64,000 nt of DNA from Moraxella sp035181385 (lineage in GTDB: Bacteria > Pseudomonadota > Gammaproteobacteria > Pseudomonadales > Moraxellaceae): NCBI RefSeq assembly GCF_035181385.1, contig NZ_JAXCJK010000001.1:744001-808000 (forward strand), written 5' to 3'. Below the pieces are notes generated by a model, which was given only the letters and a program-made list of their open reading frames with translations, ran no database searches and was not told the origin of the DNA. How positions within the stretch are numbered: position 1 is the stretch's first letter; each line of letters begins with the position of its first letter. This document shows, piece after piece, positions 1 to 8,183 of the stretch. The position numbers and the translations under genes were made by a program.

Positions 1-262
1 GAGTTGCGCCTACTTGGGCGGCAATCGTACTTGCCATGCCTTCAAAGTCTGTACCATCAAAGCGGTCATCAGAATTGGTATCAAAAATGGCGGTCAAGAC
101 CACATCCGCCCAAAGTGGTTCTTCACCAGGCATTGGCTCAAACAATGGTTCATCACCAGCATCTTCTAGAATGATCGAAACCGCCCCTTCTTCATAAAAT
201 AACGCTTCGGCAAACTCAACTTGATCTTTTGAGCATTGTAAATGCAGCTGCTGCCAAGACAT
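1..262 (-). CDS. prmA: Ribosomal protein L11 methyltransferase, N-terminal part
   Basis: Only the first 87 codons lie in the window; the rest runs off the left edge. The start is the ATG at 262-260 and the protein begins MSWQQLHLQCSKDQVEFAE. This N-terminal substrate-recognition region, with its acidic EEGAVSIILED stretch, is typical of PrmA, which trimethylates ribosomal protein L11 using S-adenosylmethionine in the cytoplasm. The methyltransferase domain itself is not visible. The gene is transcribed away from the next gene, so 263-469 is a divergent promoter region. The assignment rests on N-terminal similarity only. Confidence 0.8.
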   Translation of the reverse strand, partial: MSWQQLHLQCSKDQVEFAEALFYEEGAVSIILEDAGDEPLFEPMPGEEPLWADVVLTAIFDTNSDDRFDGTDFEGMASTIAAQVGAT

Positions 263-292
263 AATAACACCTTTTATCTTAGTTAAAATTCG

Positions 293-305
293 TGTTATTA
301 TAACA
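293..305. promoter_or_regulatory. 13-bp palindrome in the prmA/RHH divergent region
   Basis: TGTTATTATAACA is a perfect odd-centred palindrome about 30 bp upstream of the prmA start codon. It lies between prmA and a divergently transcribed ribbon-helix-helix gene. Its size and position suit an operator for a dimeric regulator, but nothing shows which protein binds it. Confidence 0.35.
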
Positions 306-469
306 AATTTAGCTGACAAATTACGCCAAATTTATCATTAAAAATTCATTGGGTTGAAACTTGTCAAAATCACAAATTGTCACAGTTATTATCATGGTCA
401 ATTGGTTATTTTAATAAAATTTATGATAAAATATAAAACTCATCACTCATTGACAACCCAAAATATCTC

Positions 470-775
470 ATGATTTCCCCAAAAATTAAAAACAAATACC
501 TAAGCCACCCAGAAATCATCATGCGTCCTGTGCATCTTCGTTTATCCGAAGAAATCATCGCCCATCTAGAAGAGACTGCCAGTGTGCATGGCTTTAACCG
601 CATTCAAGGCCTAATTCGCTTATATATTCGTCAAGGTCTTGATCGTGATAATTGTAATTACAGCCTAGCCGATGATGTTTTATTCATCGAAAAATTACGC
701 AAAAAAGGTGTCAGTCAAAAAATTATTGATGAGGCCTTGGCTGACATTAATAAAAATTGCGACTTAGATTGCTAG
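470..775 (+). CDS. Small ribbon-helix-helix-like protein
   Basis: A 101-residue protein. Residues 18-62 (RPVHLRLSEEIIAHLEETA onward) look like a ribbon-helix-helix fold: a short beta strand with alternating residues, then two helices carrying ARC/CopG/MetJ-type hydrophobic spacing. RHH proteins usually bind DNA as dimers and often act as autorepressors or antitoxins. No toxin partner is adjacent. An internal ATG at 521 falls just before the RHH segment and is a possible alternative start; neither ATG has a strong Shine-Dalgarno. The C-terminal 35 residues are charged and unassigned. The stop codon lies inside a 12-bp tandem duplication at 767-790. Function is unknown; DNA binding is inferred from the fold pattern. 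Confidence 0.6.
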   Translation: MISPKIKNKYLSHPEIIMRPVHLRLSEEIIAHLEETASVHGFNRIQGLIRLYIRQGLDRDNCNYSLADDVLFIEKLRKKGVSQKIIDEALADINKNCDLDC

Positions 776-790
776 ATGGATTGCTAGATT
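767..790 (+). repeat. 12-bp tandem duplication over the RHH stop codon
   Basis: GATTGCTAGATG is followed at once by GATTGCTAGATT, which differs only in the last base. The first copy contains the stop codon of the RHH gene, so the duplication added only 3' untranslated sequence. Replication slippage is the simplest origin. Confidence 0.7.
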
Positions 791-821
791 ACTCATTCAA
801 CTAAAAAATCAGCATTGCCAC

Positions 822-857
822 AATAAAAAAGACGAACTTTCATTCGCCTTTTTTATT
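822..857. terminator. Bidirectional rho-independent terminator
   Basis: An AATAAAAAAG..CGAA arm pairs with TTCG..CTTTTTTATT around a 6-nt loop, with one mismatch. The A-rich and T-rich flanks serve both strands: the RHH gene on plus and sppA on minus converge here. Confidence 0.75.
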
Positions 858-887
858 AGTACATCAAGATGTCAACCAACTCAATCA

Positions 888-1916
888 TTAGCGTAAAGAG
901 ATATCCTCTTCTAAAATACCAATTTTAACACCCTGACCCAAACCCTTGCCCACTTGCACACCAAAACGGTCAAAAAATTGCTTAACAGGATCAACATAGC
1001 TATAATTAACCTGCTTTAAATCAAGCTGTTTTTCAAGTTGCGACATACCACCAATCTTATCTGCCAAACCCAGCTTCACAGAATCTTTTCCTGTCCAAAA
1101 TAATCCTGTAAATAATTGATTCTCATCAGGATTTTTAAGTTTATCGCCACGACCTTGTTTGACAGCGTCAATGAAGTTTTGATGCGTGGTATTCAGCATT
1201 TTTTGTACATGGGCTCGCTCAACATCGGACATCGAACGAGAGATGGACAAGATGTCTTTATATTCTCCTGCGGTCATGGTGCGATCAGCCACGCCTGCTT
1301 TGTCCAGTAGTTTCTCAATATTATAGCCCGACATAATCACACCAATTGAACCAACCAAACTTGATGAATTTACCCATATTTCATCTGCTGCTGACGCAAT
1401 GTAATAAGCACCTGACGCACCTGTATCACCAATGACAGCATAAAGCTTTTTATTAGGATAATCTTTTTTGAGCTGCATTGCCATTTGCCAGACTTCATCA
1501 GATTGCACAGGCGAACCACCAGGTGAGTTGATGGCAATCGCCACCGCCTTGGCATTATCATTTTCAAAAGCCTCAGTCAATGCACTGTTGATGTGATACG
1601 CATTTGCCTCACTGCTTGATGAAATCACCCCCTGAACATCAACAACTGCCAAATGTGGCTCGCCAATGCCAAGTGGTGCATTTGTCATTTCAGTTGGAGC
1701 ACAACCACGGGAAAATATTAATGCAAAAAGCACCACATAAGCAAAAGTTAATAGCTTAAAAAATATGCTCCAACGGCGTGCACGACGCTGCTCTTGAACA
1801 CTTGCCAACATGGTTTTTTCGATGATTTGCCACTCTGGCGTTGCAGACTTTGATGATGCAGATGGAATCGATGTTTGATGATTAGAATGAGAATTGGGAT
1901 TTGGTGGCCATGCCAT
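888..1916 (-). CDS. sppA: Signal peptide peptidase SppA (family S49)
   Basis: A membrane-anchored serine peptidase of 342 residues that degrades leftover signal peptides at the inner membrane. I chose the ATG at 1916 because AAGGA sits about 7 nt upstream and the protein then begins MAWPPNPNSH; the longer frame to 2045 would add 43 residues and has no good ribosome site. One transmembrane helix spans about residues 49-69. The S49 Ser-Lys dyad is visible: Ser168 in GASGAYYIA and Lys220 in AGEYKDIL. The length matches the short SppA form rather than the duplicated E. coli protein. It follows comEC on the same strand with a 122-bp gap. Confidence 0.92.
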   Translation of the reverse strand: MAWPPNPNSHSNHQTSIPSASSKSATPEWQIIEKTMLASVQEQRRARRWSIFFKLLTFAYVVLFALIFSRGCAPTEMTNAPLGIGEPHLAVVDVQGVISSSSEANAYHINSALTEAFENDNAKAVAIAINSPGGSPVQSDEVWQMAMQLKKDYPNKKLYAVIGDTGASGAYYIASAADEIWVNSSSLVGSIGVIMSGYNIEKLLDKAGVADRTMTAGEYKDILSISRSMSDVERAHVQKMLNTTHQNFIDAVKQGRGDKLKNPDENQLFTGLFWTGKDSVKLGLADKIGGMSQLEKQLDLKQVNYSYVDPVKQFFDRFGVQVGKGLGQGVKIGILEEDISLR

Positions 1917-2038
1917 GTCTTTATCCTTATTTTTAAATTTCACAATAACTAAATGTTGATTTGCCAAAGCACGATGACCTCGACAAAATAGTGCGTATTG
2001 TACCCTAAAAGCCATCAAGATGATAGCCTGGACAATGA

Positions 2039-4564
2039 CTACCACGGTGCTGTCATGAATTTTTGTTGCACATTTGCATCACTTTTAGAAAGCGGATGAG
2101 ACAGCCAAAGCCCATCATAAGAGGCTTTTTTGGGAGCAATATTGGATTTTTCATCTTGGCAAATCCACTGCCAAAGTTGCCAAGTATTATCGTGTGTTGC
2201 TCCATTGACAATCACTCGATAAATCGTCTCTGGCGTGGCTGGATTGACCACATCATCAGACGCATCATAATTCTTAGATTGCTCAGCGACCTGAAAATTT
2301 TTGGCATTTTTATCAGCAGTAGCAACCAAATCAATCTGCATGGGTTGCTGACTTTGTATCTCAATGGTACAGCCCCAAACTGTCTTATCAGCAATCTCTT
2401 GCCAACCCGTCAATGCACGCACCGACAAGCCCTCCATCTGATAAATTTGCCCTGCTTGGCAAGTTTGTACCGCCAAAGTATTCAAAGATACCTGCGTACG
2501 CCCTGCTTGCCAATAATGCAAAATCGGCAATCGCTCATGAATGCTTGCCACCACACTGGGCAAGCTGGCGTTTGGCGTTTGAGCAACCACGCCTGTTAAT
2601 GTACTCACACCTTGGCGTTTTAACCCATCTGTCAAAATATTGATTTGGCTGATAGACAGTGGTTTTGCCCCAAAATCAGACAACAGCAACCATGCTTGTG
2701 TGTTATTTTTTATCAATACCGCCTGAAAATTTTCATTGCCTGTTGGTATGACTCTAAGTGCAGTCGTCTGATTTTTTTGTGCAAAAAATACATCATTCAT
2801 CAGCATCAAAGTCAGTATTGACAATGGTAAAACCGCCATATACTTAGGCAAGATTTTACTCAACATTGGCAAAAGCATCAGCCCAAAAAGCAAAAAGCCC
2901 GCCGCCCCAAACGGTGCATACAACCAAGAATCCCCCAACAAAAATAGCTCAAAGGCATTGTGTATCTTAGTCAAAATCGCTAATGATAAGCCCCAAAGCA
3001 CATCGGCAACACTTGGTGAAATGACAAATGCCACGCCTGCCAACAGATTGATTGGCACAATAACACCACCAAATAAACCCACAGCAAACAAATTAACCAA
3101 AACACCCCATAATGACACTTTGCCAAAAAATAATAAGGATAGTGGCAACATGGCAATGAACAGCCAAATTTGCAATCTGATCAGTTGCTTTATGTTTTGC
3201 CATAACCGAAAACCGTTTGGCACACCCTGTATTACTTGGGCTTCATAACACATGAGCAACAGTACCGCCACAAAGGACAACCAAAAACCTGCCTGCCATA
3301 GCACATAGGGATTAAGCCACGCCATAAACAAACCCACCATAAACAACATGGTTAGATTTGAGATGGGCAATACCAGATACCTTGCTATTGACATCATAAC
3401 AAGCATGTAAACCGTACGCACAGCAGGCACATCAAATCCTGTAAAAACCGCATAGACAACACTCACCACAATCATTACGATGAGACGAATCTGCCAACGC
3501 GACAGCGAGGTATAAATCTTAGGGCAAATATTGTCTGATATCGCTGTTATGAGCCCTGCAAGCATCACCGCCAAAAACACCACATGAGTGCCCGATATGG
3601 CAAGCAAATGTGAAATACCTGCCAACTGATACAGCTCTTTGGTTGTGCGGCTAATTAACGCACGATCGCCTGTTAGTAGGCTTAATGCCACTGCTCTGGC
3701 TTGCTGATTTGGCGTATCAAGCGTATGCCAATCATCATAAAAATGCGTTCGTAATCTTTGCCGAAGCCCCTGTAAATATTCAGCAAAATCATCATAAGCA
3801 GCATGATGCACCACATCATCAATTGACAGTACGCGTGCATTAGCATGAATGTGTCTGGTATGTAGCCAAATATTACCATCAAAGCCGTTTTCACCTTTTT
3901 TTGTGTCAATTGGCTCAAGCAATAGTGTCATGCGAGCAGTTGTGTTAGGGGTTAGCCCATCAAGATGATGCAAATTTTTGGTGGTGTTGGCATTTGCCAT
4001 CAGCAGTACAGTCATGGTGCTGGGCAGTGAAACAAGGCCAGATGACCAAGACATTTGAGAGGGCTGAGAAAAGTCTGATTGCACAGATGGCATAGAAGCG
4101 TGAGGGCTGGCAAAAGGATTATGCAAACTTGTCATGCCATCACCTTCTAAATGCAGCACCAAATTTAAGTCATCAATCCTTGCCCTCTGCCGATAACTTG
4201 TACCAGCAAACTTGTCATAAATAGCATCGCTGATTTCATCAATATGTACCGTTGCCGTTACGGTATAAGGCTTATCAATAGTAAATTGCTCAAATTCATG
4301 ATGTGCCATCATCGCACGCAAACCAAATAGTACAAACAGCACCATCAACAGCAGTAATTGCAATGTCCGCTTCAACGCAAAACAGTGCAATTTTTTTGTC
4401 ATCATCAGCCCAAAAGCTGATGCCACAAGCACACTTGATAATACACCAAACAGCCAAGGTGTCAAAAACCATGCAGACAAACCATCACCAAGTGATGTTT
4501 TTGGCATGACTGCCAACACACCAAGCATAAAGGCAATGATGAACACGCTGATAATACTTGGCAT
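2039..4564 (-). CDS. comEC: ComEC/Rec2-family DNA uptake channel protein
   Basis: An 841-residue polytopic inner-membrane protein expected to carry single-stranded DNA into the cytoplasm during natural transformation. The start is the ATG at 4564, preceded by AGGAGG; an upstream frame to 4636 would overlap ispD. In order: N-terminal membrane helices (about 1-90), a periplasmic OB-like DUF4131 region (about 90-260) with a Ser/Pro-rich insert, the Competence domain with the conserved LLTGDRALISR and HLLAISGTHVVFLA segments, many helices to about residue 640, then a soluble C-terminal region. That last region sits where ComEC proteins usually carry a metallo-beta-lactamase-like domain, but no HxHxDH motif is present. 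The gene lies 19 bp downstream of ispD. Confidence 0.9.
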   Translation of the reverse strand: MPSIISVFIIAFMLGVLAVMPKTSLGDGLSAWFLTPWLFGVLSSVLVASAFGLMMTKKLHCFALKRTLQLLLLMVLFVLFGLRAMMAHHEFEQFTIDKPYTVTATVHIDEISDAIYDKFAGTSYRQRARIDDLNLVLHLEGDGMTSLHNPFASPHASMPSVQSDFSQPSQMSWSSGLVSLPSTMTVLLMANANTTKNLHHLDGLTPNTTARMTLLLEPIDTKKGENGFDGNIWLHTRHIHANARVLSIDDVVHHAAYDDFAEYLQGLRQRLRTHFYDDWHTLDTPNQQARAVALSLLTGDRALISRTTKELYQLAGISHLLAISGTHVVFLAVMLAGLITAISDNICPKIYTSLSRWQIRLIVMIVVSVVYAVFTGFDVPAVRTVYMLVMMSIARYLVLPISNLTMLFMVGLFMAWLNPYVLWQAGFWLSFVAVLLLMCYEAQVIQGVPNGFRLWQNIKQLIRLQIWLFIAMLPLSLLFFGKVSLWGVLVNLFAVGLFGGVIVPINLLAGVAFVISPSVADVLWGLSLAILTKIHNAFELFLLGDSWLYAPFGAAGFLLFGLMLLPMLSKILPKYMAVLPLSILTLMLMNDVFFAQKNQTTALRVIPTGNENFQAVLIKNNTQAWLLLSDFGAKPLSISQINILTDGLKRQGVSTLTGVVAQTPNASLPSVVASIHERLPILHYWQAGRTQVSLNTLAVQTCQAGQIYQMEGLSVRALTGWQEIADKTVWGCTIEIQSQQPMQIDLVATADKNAKNFQVAEQSKNYDASDDVVNPATPETIYRVIVNGATHDNTWQLWQWICQDEKSNIAPKKASYDGLWLSHPLSKSDANVQQKFMTAPW

Positions 4565-4583
4565 AACCCTCCTAAATGCGTCA

Positions 4584-5291
4584 TCAATCCAATAAACTTG
4601 TTGCAATAAGTCGCAGTAGTGGCAAGTCTTCTGCATGGGTTAGCTTCATATTTAGCCGTGAACCATGCACAATTTGCACGCCATGCCCCAACATTTCAAA
4701 ACCACTTGCTTCATCGGTGATATTTAGTCCACATTCTAAAACCTTAGATAAGACATTTTCAAGTGTTTTTAGATGAAAAGCTTGTGGTGTTTGTGCTTGC
4801 CATAACCCATTTCTATCAACTGTTTTGATAATATTATCATCATCAACTTGCTTTAAAGTATCAACGACAGGTGTCGCAAGTATCACTCCTTGTCTTGGCG
4901 TACTGTCTAATGCACGCAAAAGCTTCATCAAATCAGACTCAGGCAAACAAGGGCGTGCTGCATCATGAATCAACACCCAATCATCATCACCTGCACCCCG
5001 CTCACGAATCTTTTTAACACCATTCATCACCGATTGCCATCGCTCTGCTCCGCCCCACGCTTGATAAATTGGCTTGGCATAGATGAGTGTCAAATCCCCA
5101 AAATACATATCATCTTGGGCAACAACCAAAGTTAAGTCATCAATACCGTCAATATTCAATCTTGCCATACTCTCTTCTAACACAGTTTTATCCGATAATG
5201 TCAGATATTGCTTAGGTTTATCAGCCCCAAAGCGTGATCCTTTGCCTGCTGCCGCCATGAGTGCGTGTATGGCACGATGTGTATTTGTCAT
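4584..5291 (-). CDS. ispD: 2-C-methyl-D-erythritol 4-phosphate cytidylyltransferase
   Basis: Transfers CMP from CTP to methylerythritol phosphate, the third step of the non-mevalonate isoprenoid pathway. The protein has 235 residues, the usual length. The nucleotide-binding N-terminus AAGKGSRFGADKPKQYL is intact, and the conserved WVLIHDAARPCL segment is present near residue 120. The gene lies downstream of ftsB, as in many gammaproteobacteria, but a strong terminator separates the two. dxs, the first enzyme of the pathway, is in this window at 15.2-17.3 kb. Confidence 0.95.
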   Translation of the reverse strand: MTNTHRAIHALMAAAGKGSRFGADKPKQYLTLSDKTVLEESMARLNIDGIDDLTLVVAQDDMYFGDLTLIYAKPIYQAWGGAERWQSVMNGVKKIRERGAGDDDWVLIHDAARPCLPESDLMKLLRALDSTPRQGVILATPVVDTLKQVDDDNIIKTVDRNGLWQAQTPQAFHLKTLENVLSKVLECGLNITDEASGFEMLGHGVQIVHGSRLNMKLTHAEDLPLLRLIATSLLD

Positions 5292-5327
5292 TTTTTACCT
5301 GATTTAATTAAAATAAGTTTGATTAAA

Positions 5328-5360
5328 AAAATAAGACTGGCATTGTGCCAATCTTATTTA
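5328..5360 (-). terminator. Rho-independent terminator after ftsB
   Basis: On the minus strand AATAAGA.TGGCA pairs with TGCCA.TCTTATT with one mismatch and a 3-nt loop, followed by a run of seven T. It lies just past the ftsB stop and before ispD, so it should end pyrG-kdsA-eno-ftsB transcription and make ispD-comEC-sppA a separate unit. Confidence 0.8.
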
Positions 5361-5363
5361 TCA

Positions 5364-5768
5364 TCATTGTGCTGTGCCGTCATCTATTTCCAAGCTCTCA
5401 ATAGGCTCAATGGCGTCTGCCTCTTGGTCCAATTCCTGGTTCATTTGCCGACTGTAAGTTACAGGTGCATTTGACAACTGAAAAAAGGTTTCACCAGACT
5501 TGATCAATCCCAAGTCAAGTCTTGCATGCTCTTCAATGGCTGATGTTTGAGTTTTTAAATCACGCACATCAGCACGCAACAAATTATTGATATAGGCTTG
5601 CTCGGTATTGATGGCGTTTTGTTTAGCAATTTGTTCATTTAACACATTCAAACTGGCATGGCCATTTTCACCATGCCAATATTGATGTTGCAACAGTAGC
5701 AATATGACAAGTGCAAAACCTATCAGGCACACATAGCCCACCCCACCCAAACGCTTAGGCTGAGTCAT
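5364..5768 (-). CDS. ftsB: Cell division protein FtsB
   Basis: A small bitopic division protein that pairs with FtsL and FtsQ at the septum. From the ATG at 5768 it has 134 residues: a short cytoplasmic tail, one transmembrane helix at about 10-27 (GYVCLIGFALVILLLL), then a periplasmic coiled coil with heptad-like spacing to about residue 85, and an acidic tail. The coiled coil ends in the ARLDLGLIKSGETFF segment typical of FtsB/DivIC. The frame can extend to a TTG at 5810, but neither start has a convincing ribosome site; ATG was preferred. It directly follows eno, the usual arrangement. The C-terminal tail is longer than in E. coli FtsB. Confidence 0.85.
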   Translation of the reverse strand: MTQPKRLGGVGYVCLIGFALVILLLLQHQYWHGENGHASLNVLNEQIAKQNAINTEQAYINNLLRADVRDLKTQTSAIEEHARLDLGLIKSGETFFQLSNAPVTYSRQMNQELDQEADAIEPIESLEIDDGTAQ

Positions 5769-5810
5769 GAAGGCTGAGTTTTTTGTTGTGTTTACCACAG
5801 ATACACTCAA

Positions 5811-7124
5811 TTAACCACGCAGTCCGATAAATTCTTCACGACCACGAAAAGCCGCAGTTACTTGTTGCTCAATGCGTAATAGTTGGTTGTACTTAGCAAC
5901 ACGGTCAGATCGGCATAGCGAACCTGTCTTAATCTGACCTGCCGCTGTACCCACCGCCAAATCAGCAATCGTACTGTCTTCGGTTTCACCAGAGCGATGG
6001 CTGATGACGGTTGCATAGCCATTTTCTTTAGCAAGATAAATGGCGTCTAGTGTTTCAGACAGCGTACCAATCTGATTAAATTTAATCAAAATGGCATTGG
6101 CAATATGCTGATCAATACCTTGCTTTAAGATTTTTGGGTTAGTAACAAATAAATCATCACCCACCAACTGCACCTTGTCGCCAAGTTGCTTGGTCAAATA
6201 CGCCCAGCCGTCCCAGTCGCTCTCATCAAGACCATCTTCAATAGAGATGATTGGATATTGACGACATAAACCTGCCAGATAGTCAGCAAAACCTTCGCTG
6301 GTATAAGATTTACCCTCGCCTTCTAACACATACTGACCGTCTTTGTAAAACTCGCTAGACGCACAGTCAAGAGCAAGATGAATGTCCTGACCTGCCTTAT
6401 ATCCTGCTTGCTCAATGGCTTTCATAATGACAGTGATGGCCTCTTCATTTGAGCGTAGATTTGGTGCAAAACCACCCTCATCACCCACTGCGGTATTTAG
6501 CCCTTGAGCTTTTAGGACAGATTTTAGACTATGAAAAATTTCTGTACCTGCACGCAGACTTTCAGAGAAACTGGTAAAACCTACAGGCTCAATCATAAAT
6601 TCTTGAATGTCCACAGTGTTGTCTGCGTGTGCACCACCATTTAGAATATTCATCATCGGCACAGGCATGGTCAAAGAAGTCTGACCACGCAGATTGGCGA
6701 TGTACTGATGTAGCGGTAAATTTTTAGCAATCGCTGCAGCACGCGCAGCAGCCAAAGACACTGCAAGCGTGGCATTTGCTCCCAGTTTTTCTTTATTTTC
6801 TGTACCATCAAGCTCAATCAAAATTTTGTCAATTTCAGCTTGTGTAGTAACATCTTTGTCCATGAGTGCTGAACGGATTTGGCTATTAACATTGGCGACA
6901 GCTTTTTTTACACCCTTACCCAGATAACGAGACTTATCGCCATCACGCAGCTCAAGGGCCTCACGAGAACCTGTTGATGCACCAGACGGTGCGGCGGCAC
7001 GACCGCATACGCCATTAGCCAAAATCACATCAGCCTCAATGGTTGGGTTGCCACGAGAATCCAAGATTTCACGAGCAACAATGTCTTTGATTTCAAAGGC
7101 ATTATCAGTAGTTTCAGCGTACAT
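5811..7124 (-). CDS. eno: Enolase
   Basis: Interconverts 2-phosphoglycerate and phosphoenolpyruvate and, in many proteobacteria, also joins the RNA degradosome. The 437-residue protein has the N-terminal REILDSRGNPTIEADV strand, the catalytic loop GASTGSREALELRD, the magnesium-binding ISIEDGLDESDWDGW and VGDDLFVTN segments, and the C-terminal SHRSGETEDSTIADLA signature. AAAGGA precedes the ATG at 7124. It lies between kdsA and ftsB, as in Pseudomonas and Acinetobacter. Confidence 0.97.
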   Translation of the reverse strand: MYAETTDNAFEIKDIVAREILDSRGNPTIEADVILANGVCGRAAAPSGASTGSREALELRDGDKSRYLGKGVKKAVANVNSQIRSALMDKDVTTQAEIDKILIELDGTENKEKLGANATLAVSLAAARAAAIAKNLPLHQYIANLRGQTSLTMPVPMMNILNGGAHADNTVDIQEFMIEPVGFTSFSESLRAGTEIFHSLKSVLKAQGLNTAVGDEGGFAPNLRSNEEAITVIMKAIEQAGYKAGQDIHLALDCASSEFYKDGQYVLEGEGKSYTSEGFADYLAGLCRQYPIISIEDGLDESDWDGWAYLTKQLGDKVQLVGDDLFVTNPKILKQGIDQHIANAILIKFNQIGTLSETLDAIYLAKENGYATVISHRSGETEDSTIADLAVGTAAGQIKTGSLCRSDRVAKYNQLLRIEQQVTAAFRGREEFIGLRG

Positions 7125-7230
7125 ATTGTGTTCCTTTTATCATAAAATTGATTGGATATAAAATCATTGTCAAAGTGGTAAAATATCTAAACACCAATGA
7201 TTAATTTGCATGATTTAAGTGGTGGATTGG

Positions 7231-8097
7231 TCATTGCGTGTTTAGCATGGCAAAGCCTTTTACCAAATCATCAATCTGCTTTAACTGCATTAAAAAAGGT
7301 TCAAGCTGATCAAGTCGCAATGCACAAGGACCATCGCATTTTGCTTCATCAGGATTTGGGTGTGCCTCTAGGAACAGACCTGCCAATCCTGTCGCCATGC
7401 CTGCACGAGCCAAGGTTGTGATTTGATGGCGACGACCACCAGCACTGTCAATTCTGGCTCCCGGCTCTTGTAGTGCATGCGTTACATCAAAAAAGACAGG
7501 CACATTCATCGCCTTCATGATGTCAAAGCCAAGCATGTCCACGATCAGATTATTATAGCCAAACGAGGTGCCACGCTCGCACAAAATCACCTTATCATTA
7601 CCAGCTTCTAGGCATTTATTGATGATGTGTTGCATCTCATGTGGTGCCAAAAATTGAGCCTTTTTGATATTGATGACCGCCCCAGTTTTTGCCATCGCAC
7701 TCACAAGATCGGTCTGACGGCTTAAAAAGGCAGGCAACTGAATGATGTCCGCTACTTTTGCCACAGGTGCAGCTTGATACGGCTCATGCACATCGGTGAT
7801 GATTGGCACATCATATTTTTCTTTAATGTCGTTTAGCCAAGTCAAACCAGTCTCAAGGCTTGGACCACGAAAAGAATGCAGGCTTGAGCGATTTGCCTTA
7901 TCAAAACTTGCCTTAAATACATAGCCAATGTTTAGGCGGGTACAAATATCGATATAGTACTCAGCAATCTCAAAAGCAAGTTCACGACTTTCTAGCACAT
8001 TCATGCCACCAAACAGCACAAAAGGCTTGTCATTGCCAATTTCAATCCCCGCCACATTGATGTGTGAATTGGGTCTATTTAATGACTGCGTCATCAT
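7231..8097 (-). CDS. kdsA: 3-deoxy-8-phosphooctulonate (KDO-8-P) synthase
   Basis: Condenses phosphoenolpyruvate with arabinose 5-phosphate to give KDO-8-phosphate, the committed step to the KDO sugar that anchors the outer core to lipid A. The 288 residues include the substrate segment CERGTSFGYNNLIVDM, FDVTHALQEPG and the C-terminal EAHPNPDEAKCDGPCAL. Two adjacent ATGs (8097, 8094) follow AAGGAAGT; the second has the better spacing. PEP from the neighbouring eno product is its substrate. An 85-bp gap separates it from pyrG upstream. Confidence 0.96.
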   Translation of the reverse strand: MMTQSLNRPNSHINVAGIEIGNDKPFVLFGGMNVLESRELAFEIAEYYIDICTRLNIGYVFKASFDKANRSSLHSFRGPSLETGLTWLNDIKEKYDVPIITDVHEPYQAAPVAKVADIIQLPAFLSRQTDLVSAMAKTGAVINIKKAQFLAPHEMQHIINKCLEAGNDKVILCERGTSFGYNNLIVDMLGFDIMKAMNVPVFFDVTHALQEPGARIDSAGGRRHQITTLARAGMATGLAGLFLEAHPNPDEAKCDGPCALRLDQLEPFLMQLKQIDDLVKGFAMLNTQ

Positions 8098-8183
8098 TAC
8101 TTCCTTTTTATTGAAGTCATTTTACTTGACTTAAAACACCTTGAACAAAAAGCACACCAACTTTTTGGCATGCTTTGTATTTG

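Noticed and set aside
1116..1310. Small plus-strand frame inside sppA
   Set aside because: Antisense shadow of a clearly conserved gene; no ribosome site or homology.
2063..2599. 178-codon open frame antisense to comEC
   Set aside because: It lies wholly inside the comEC frame on the other strand, has no family resemblance, and its composition follows comEC codons.
7197..7421. 74-codon plus frame at the kdsA 3' end
   Set aside because: Mostly antisense to kdsA; no independent evidence.
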